From Dendrophyllia cribrosa (Eukaryota > Cnidaria > Anthozoa > Scleractinia > Dendrophylliidae), in NCBI GenBank assembly GCA_024195265.1, contig JAJLRJ010000001.1, positions 1,563,410 to 1,627,409 on the forward strand: DNA of 64,000 nucleotides. Reading direction: 5' to 3'. The notes beneath the pieces are model-generated. The model searched no databases, had not been told where the DNA came from, and was given only the letters and a program-made list of their open reading frames with translations. Positions 37,001 to 45,200 of the stretch are shown one piece after another. Position numbers and translations under genes: made by a program. Every line of letters starts with the position of its first letter. The stretch's first letter is position 1.

Positions 37001-40000
37001 TCCATGGACCGCCACGTGGACCCGGTCCATGGACCACCTGATGGACCACCCCTAATTTTCGTCAATTTTAATATTTTTTTTTCTAAATTTTTCTGTCAGT
37101 ATAAAGGATGGACTGTGGACAGTGGACAGGGTATAAAATACAGTCTTAAGTTTAAATAAATACGGCATTCAACATCAATATTTAACTAGCATAATTTAGC
37201 ATAATTTATTATACACAGTCTGATTCCTGGCCAGTTCTGTGAGGACAAAAAAACTAAGGGGTGGTCCATCAGCTGGTCCATGGACCAGGCCACGTGGTGG
37301 TCCATGGACCCGGGTCCATGTTTTGTATACGTCTGTATATATCTGACCAATCATCACATGCCCACTTCTAATAAACATTTTATACTTATTATGTTTTAAA
37401 AAATACATGTACATACCATTCCTTGTTTTAGGGAAGACTTGCTGAGGCCACTGTTGACGTCTTTAGGATCCAAGGATAACTTGATTTTTTTCTGTCCTGG
37501 TTTAGAGCCTTCCAGGTCCAACACTGAACACTGTACCAGGGAGCCAGTGGCAAAGAATTTCACAAGCTCTGGGAAACTTGTCTGAAAATCAATCATACAG
37601 GTGTATAAGGTGGTGCTAATTAAACTAGACAATTTTCATGCATCAATGTCCTGCAAGGGCTGAAACTGTGCTTATTTAAGTTCTAAGAAGATTTTACATT
37701 CATATGGACAATGATTCTTGACACTTTTTAATTGTCTCATTGTCAACATTGATCACAGCCACAGAAGAATATGAACGAGCAGCAAAGAATGCAAGATGAA
37801 GGTAATGCTAGGTAATGCTTGCAATATTTGTTGTACTGTAGCATTGCCACCAGTAGTTGACTAACCCAATGGAGTTTGGATCAATTTAAAAGAACTAAAC
37901 CCTTGGCTACAAGCCTACAGCTCAAGTCTGCATAAACATTCAGATACTTCCAAGCTCAATTCCTCTTTTGCTAGCACCAGGCCTCGAAAGTAGGTACTTT
38001 GTTTAGTTAATTAATGATATTATTACAATATTGAAGATCAATTTCAGACAACAGATTGAAATCTTTCTTACCTCAATGTCTTTACTTTCATCATCAGCTT
38101 GTAACTCTTCCTTCAATCTCTCAGTTATTTTGTCATTTATGTGTGTAATGTGCACAAATCCACTCAGTCCATTTGGCAGGCTGATAACCATGTCAAATTC
38201 ATTTACCTCTCTGATTGCTCCCAACACTTTCATACCCACATAGAGTTTCTGTTAATACATGTAGAGTGAAAAAGAAAATTAGCTTTCTTTAAGAATCTCA
38301 GGAATGGGACACAGTCATGAATTAGTTGGTCTTCTTTTAAAAAATTACAAATTATATTACATGTAAATAGCTGAATACATGTGCATGTAAATGTATGTTT
38401 TTCAGCTTATATATAGCTTTAAGGGAATGTGTGTGTCTTATGAATGCCTGCCACCTCTTATTGCTCCTGGCTGCAAGGAGCATTCACCACTAGCAGGAAG
38501 CTACATGTACATGTACAGTATGAGATACAGATATTATTACTGGTGTTTTTTCCAGTTACTGCAGTAGGAAATTAATCACTTCTATACATGAGACACCACT
38601 ACAAAATAATCTACATGTACCTTGAAAGTGAGAGACTCCACATGTTTTAGTTTGGATTTCCCTACTGAATCAGCTTCTTTATCCAATTCTTTTGTTGTAG
38701 CCTTCTTGTTTTTCTTTGTCTTCTTTTCACTTGTAGGCCTTGATATTTCCAAATCTGATGACTTCTAATGGGAAAAGAAGAAAAAACTGATATTCACAAA
38801 TCAGTTTTCCTTTAAATACGTACTTGCTATAAACTTTTTACAGGGATTCTGACAGGGTGCGGAACCGCACAATTTCGCACAATTTCGCACAATTCCTAAA
38901 CGTTTTAAGCTATTTTCAGCCCATTTTCCTTCCAAACAATTGAAAAATCCCTCGCTTTCCTCAAACAGCTCGAGCGGATCGATATAAAAACAACAAGGCA
39001 TTCTCTTCGCCGTCCTGGGAACTAGTCTCAGTTTTACTTCTATCCGACTTCCTACCTAATTTTTTGTGTAGCTTTTTAGTTGTCGTTTTCCAGACATTAT
39101 GTCGTTTTTTCTTAGCAACCTGTTGATATTTTTTCGAGCGCTTTTGCTTCCTCTTTCAGTTTTATATGTCGGGGACCGAAGAAGAAACACCGAAGAAATG
39201 TACCGTCGTGCCGAAATGAATGTCACTCTGTCTGAATTATATTCGCAAAGAACTGATCAAGTTTGTGAATCGACAAAACAAAGTATTAAAGCGCTGGAAC
39301 TTCTGATCAGAATACTGAATTTGATTTTTTCAATCAAGTGAAAGACGTTTTCATTCACCAAAATGCAAAACAAACATTCTATCGAATTACATTTAGCACG
39401 CAATTTGCATACATCTCGTGGTTGTGATTTTGTGGCAAACTTTCGAAGAAATTGTGTAAACTTTTACTGGAAACTATTCACACTACATAAAATGTACATA
39501 TTTTTCATAAAGGAACTCGCTCAGATCGGAAACATTTTATTTTGAGGTGGTATTTCTGTTTTACCCGATCGAGTTCATCATGTCACGCAATGTGATTTTG
39601 TTGAGACAAATAAACTTTGGTGAAGAAAAACAGCCACAAATTGGCGATTGCTGGGTACATTTAATCCCCAAGTAAAACATCTATCTGTACATGTATTTTT
39701 CATTTATGCAGAATTTCCTCCTGGTCATATTTTTCTGGCCTGGCTAGAACACTGGTGATTGAATATTTGGTTGGTCACAGGATTGCACAATCCCGCACAA
39801 TCGAAGTTATTTCCCGCACAAATATTTTAATTTTTTTCCCGCACCCTGTCAGAATCCCTGTTTTTACAATAATTACTAATTAAAATAATTATTAAAATGA
39901 TGAATAAACACTTTATCAACAGTACCCCAAAAAGAACATCTTTCTCTGCCTCACTCTTGATTCTCCTCACTTCTAGTGGACTCAGAGAAGAAGCGCCACC

Positions 40001-42230
40001 TCGTGGAAAATCCTCCTCCTCAGCACCTCTTGATGACCTTGATAGGAATGCCCTGTGTACATGAAGATTAGTTAGACTGTACATGTAAAACCAGTACTCA
40101 AGACCACATTGAAACTCAAATTATGAAGTTATGTACTAGGCAGGAAAATGAAGAAAGTAGCCAAAAACAAAAAAGATTTCTGGTGAAGTCAATGGTTTGT
40201 TTTTCTGTTGAAGTAGCTGGGCAAAACATGGCCCCCAGATCTTATTTATAGTCCTGGTCAAATTGTCTACATGTAATTAATATCGAGGTAGTTCATTTTT
40301 AGTGATCCATTCCTTAAATCTCATCATCTGTATGCTTGATCATGCATTGATACTGTAATTAAGATAAAGATAATTGTTTTTATGAATATGAATACATGAA
40401 AATCGTATATTTGAACTGCAGATAAACATGAGTGAAATTTGTGATCTTCGACGTGTGCTCTCAACTTAAGCAGTTGAAAAAGAAACCTAAAAAAAATTCG
40501 GGCTTGAACAGGATTCAAACCCACGACAACACTCCAAGTTAACTTTTTTTCTTGGTGGCCATTTGGCCACTAACTCTTAAGACTTGGTCGCCAGTGAAAA
40601 ATTTTAGTCGCCAGAATTAATTAATCAATTCATTAATTAATTAATCGATTGTTACTTAACTGTTCAATTAATAATTAATATTTCCTTATACTTTATTTAT
40701 TATAACCTTTTCCTGAAACCACTTAAACATTTTTAACTCTCAAACAATTTTTAAAGTGAAATCAAATCTTTTCATTATAATGATTGATTACTGTACAACG
40801 TATTAGCGGCTCATCATAATGAACTTGATATATCGTTGGCTAACTTAAAGGAAAGGATTACTAATTATTAGTAATCCTTTCCTTTACAATAAACTTTGAC
40901 TTTCGTAGATTTTCAAGATTACAGTTACATGTACAGTACGTACTAGCTGTAATATCAACCAAAAACAATGGTCAAGATTGAAGAAATGTCATGCCTTTAC
41001 TGCTAGTTCAGGAAACCAAATTTTCTAACACTTGAGACCCTTTAGCGGCCAAATGTTTGCCTACATTATTGCTGTGGAAAACTGGACACTACCTTCCATA
41101 TATGAAAACCTAACAGTTTACCCAAGTGACGCCACATGGTTTGAAGACAAAATGGCGGTGTATTTTCACAAACTAAACAATGAACAAAATGTTGTAATAC
41201 GAACAAGAAAACATGACATCCTGGCGACATTGTTGCTGTCATGTGCTGGTGCTCTGTTAACTTATCTTTGCATTGATGTACTTTTTAGCTAAATAGGACT
41301 TTTGAAAGAAGCACTAGATTTGTTTGAAAACTGGCCTTTTTTTTTTCCGCGAAAATATCGGATTTTAACTAAGATATATATATTAAGAATCAAAGCCACT
41401 AAACAAAAACACAGAAATGTCAGGATTGTTTAATATAACTCATAATTCACAAAACAAAACACAAGTGTAACTGTAGTTTATTCAACAATCTTTCGAGAAA
41501 TGAAACTAAAATCGGGCGTATGTTCTGGCGTTATTTACATATTTTGATGCGAAGTGAATGCGAAAAAAATCTTTCACATTTGAAGGCAATCACCAAGACA
41601 TGATTTTTTGTATCGAAGAAATCTTGAAAAAAGTAAAAAAGTAAATCCTGGCTCGTTCATACAAGTGAAATTTATTTGCCGTGGACCGGCGTAGCTTCTT
41701 TTTTATTGCGGTTTTATGAATCGATTACGGCTAGACTCGACACGTGCTTTATTTATACATCCCTTGTTGTCAAAATTGGCTGGCTTTTTCATATGAAGTA
41801 TTTTTGCATCCGCTGTATTCAAGATGTGTTTCTAAAATTCATTGTGGATCAATTAACGGTGGAACTTTCCAAGCTTTCGCAGTTCCTTTTATTCTTGGAG
41901 GAAATTTACGAGATTGCGTGTACAGTATTACGCTCAAAGGTAACATTTTCACGTGCTAAAGTTCAGTCCAGCAGAACGAGCACAGTTTGTCTCATTCTGA
42001 TCGAGAGATAAATCTCCGTTCTTTCTCACGGGTATATCCATAGAAGTGTTTTGTTTTCATTTACTCAATTTCTGCTGGTTTCAATTGCAAAAGAAGTATT
42101 TTTTTTCAAGATGAATTTGTAACGCGTCACAGCGTTCTCTTCTTTTTTTTACTCGAGCTTCGGATGATTGTCGCTCAAAATTTCGATTAGTCAAAATTTT
42201 AGTCGCCAGACTGGCGACTTGGCTTTAAAT

Positions 42231-42272
<42 letters not shown>

Positions 42273-45200
42273 GTGGTCGCAACTTGGAGTGTTGCACGAC
42301 CTTGCGATACCAGTGCAATGCTCTATCCACTGAGCTAACAAGCCAGATGGATAGGTGGTCAATTGTGAGTTTGTAATAATACATGTACCCGATGATAGTG
42401 AATACATATGAATATGAATATATGAAAATCATATATTTGAACTGCGGATAAACACGAGTGAAATTTATGATGCTCGCAGTGTGCTCTCAACTTGAGCAGT
42501 TGAAAAAGCAACCTGAAAAAATTCAGGCTTGAACGGGATTCGCACCCATGACCTTGCGATACTGGCCGGTGCAATGCTCTATATCCACTGAGCTACAGTA
42601 CAGGTCAGAGATATCCGACCACAAATGGACGCGTTATATGCGTTTTCAAAAAACGGGTTAACGCGTTTGCGTTTTCCAAACGGGTTTGGAAAACGGACTT
42701 TCAGTGAAGCTCATTAGTATGTATGAGGTAGCTCTTTGTTTCCTCTTGTTTATGGTTTATTGTTTATTTTGAATGGCCTTTAGGTTATTATCACAAAAGA
42801 AAACCGAAATAACGGCGCCCAACTTTCTGTCGTCCAACGCCAACTGGCAAATTTCTCCAATGCGACATGGAATCAGTCTAGCTTGTGTACGTAGTCATGA
42901 TAATTTTGCTTAAGTTTTAATTGTATCTACAAAAAAATAAAGATGCTCTAAATTTTACTTATCTGTGAATGCAGTCAGCATAAATACCCGCCGATTCAGG
43001 GCTCAAATGACGGCCGGTTGCGATCGTCTGACTGGGAACTTATTCGAACTTACATGTATGTCAACAAACTCTCGTCTTGAGCATCATATTTTATATGTTC
43101 GCAGCTTACATCTCAAGTATTAGCTAAAGTATTGCAATAAAATAAGAATAAACCTTTTCTGATTTTTATAACTTAGGATAAATGCAAAGAACAGTTTCAT
43201 TCTTCGGCGTAGTGGAATGAGAGATCTAGAGTAACTAATGTGCGAGCCAGCGAGTCGAAGCCATTTTTTGCGAGTCTCGAGCCTTTTTATGCGAGCCACT
43301 GCTTTTTTTGCCATATGTGACCTCTCACGCGAAAACGATACTAACGGCTATCCATTTGAGCCGTTCAAGCCTTTCGCTTACCGTTTATCAGCCGTAATTT
43401 GGCGAGCAAAACTACAAGGATACATGTAACAGAGAATTCTTTGAAGCGCTTGGTCTGTATGCAGGTTTCAAATTACCTTTTTGATATATGCAAATTTGGT
43501 GCACTTTTTACCGCGCGACAACTGTCAAACTTTAATAAAAGCCGCTAAATTTGTTTTTCTGCAACATAACTTTCCCTGCTGTCTTTAACTTCGATTATTA
43601 TATTTAGTTTTATTCAAGATTTATTTTAATAATTAGTAAACACGACGTTATTAAAGAAAGAATTTTACACATGAATTTTAAGTGACTAATTCCCACTTGG
43701 GACTCGGGGCCGCTTGTTCCAGCCGTTCGAAACTTTTCTTCAGCCGTTCACCGTAAGCCGATCGAAATAATTCTTTAGCCGTTCAGTCTTTGACAGCCAG
43801 CCGTTCGAAATAATTATTTTACTCTAGCAGGATTTGCGCGCTTGTGAAATCAGCCGTTCACCTGCACTGTTGTCACACGAGCCGACGAGCACGACGCCAC
43901 CTTATTATAATTTTAAAACTTTCCGTCATGAAACCTACACTTACACAGAAAAAAAAAACAGAAAATTAGTCGCGTCAATATAGATTTTATTTCAAATTAA
44001 AGCTTAAACGACAGAGCAGTTTTCCGTTTCGAGCAGTTTGTTACGCCTTGTAAAACCAGAGATATTAAAATTTACAACTTCGGCAACGAACATTGCAAAA
44101 CAAAGGCATCACACTTGTCGCGTCGTGTGTTCTACAGAGTTAAAACACAAGTGTTATTCGCTCGCAGAAATATAGAAAGATGTGGCGCGTCAATATAAAT
44201 TTCATTTCAGTTTAGAGCTTAAACGACAGAACAGTTTCCTGTTTCAAGCACTTTGTTACGCCTTGTAGAACCAGAGATATTAAAATTTTCAACTTCGGTA
44301 ACGAACATTGCAAAACAATGGGCATCACACTTGTGGCGTCGTGTGTTCTAAAGAGTAAAAACAAGTGTTACTCGCTCACAGAAATTAAGAAAGATATGGC
44401 GTTCGAGTGACTACAAATATATGCGGAAACTTCCAAAGCGTGAAAGAAAGTTTAGCAAATATATTTTTCTCGCGACAAGCGAGCAGTTTGGCGGCCATTG
44501 TTTACATTCATTAGTGGTAAATTTCTAAGCGCAAATGAAAGTTTAAACAGAAACCCCGGCGGCTAATATTGTCGTTCCTCCGAACGATTGTGTTTACATC
44601 TTGATTGCTTAACGTAGCTAAGCGGGCAAAATTTAACAAGAACTCGCACTAGTAATAAACGAGCTTGAGCGGTAAATCGGAAATCGCGGCCATTGCATTC
44701 TTGGTGTCATGTTTTCTACGTTATGCAAATTTCGCTTTTCTGCGAAAAAAAGTTTTCAAAAAAGGTCGCCTGATAACAAATAGTTATTCCCTCCAAACAA
44801 AATCTTAATTGGTCGATGGATCGATGCGGCATTAGATCGTTCGGAAAAAGGTAAACTTCTTAAAAACGTTTTTGGTCTGGTGTTTATAAATACGCTGTGG
44901 CTAAATGCCCGGCAAATAACATGATAACGCTATTCGCTTTTATAATTTTACTACGTTATGAAAATTTCGATCCGCATGTCTTGGCGGCGGCATTTTGAAA
45001 ACGACTAACCTTTGTTTTCGAGAACAATGATCTAGAAAGCAAACTTATGGCAGTGAATAACAATAGTGAAAATGCGTCGGAGAAATGCGTTTTCTAACGC
45101 GTTTTTGAAAACGCGTTAACGCAAAAAAACGTGAGCATGTTTTGCGTTTGCGTTGGACGGATATCTCTGACCTGTACTGTATCAAGCCAGATGGATAGAT

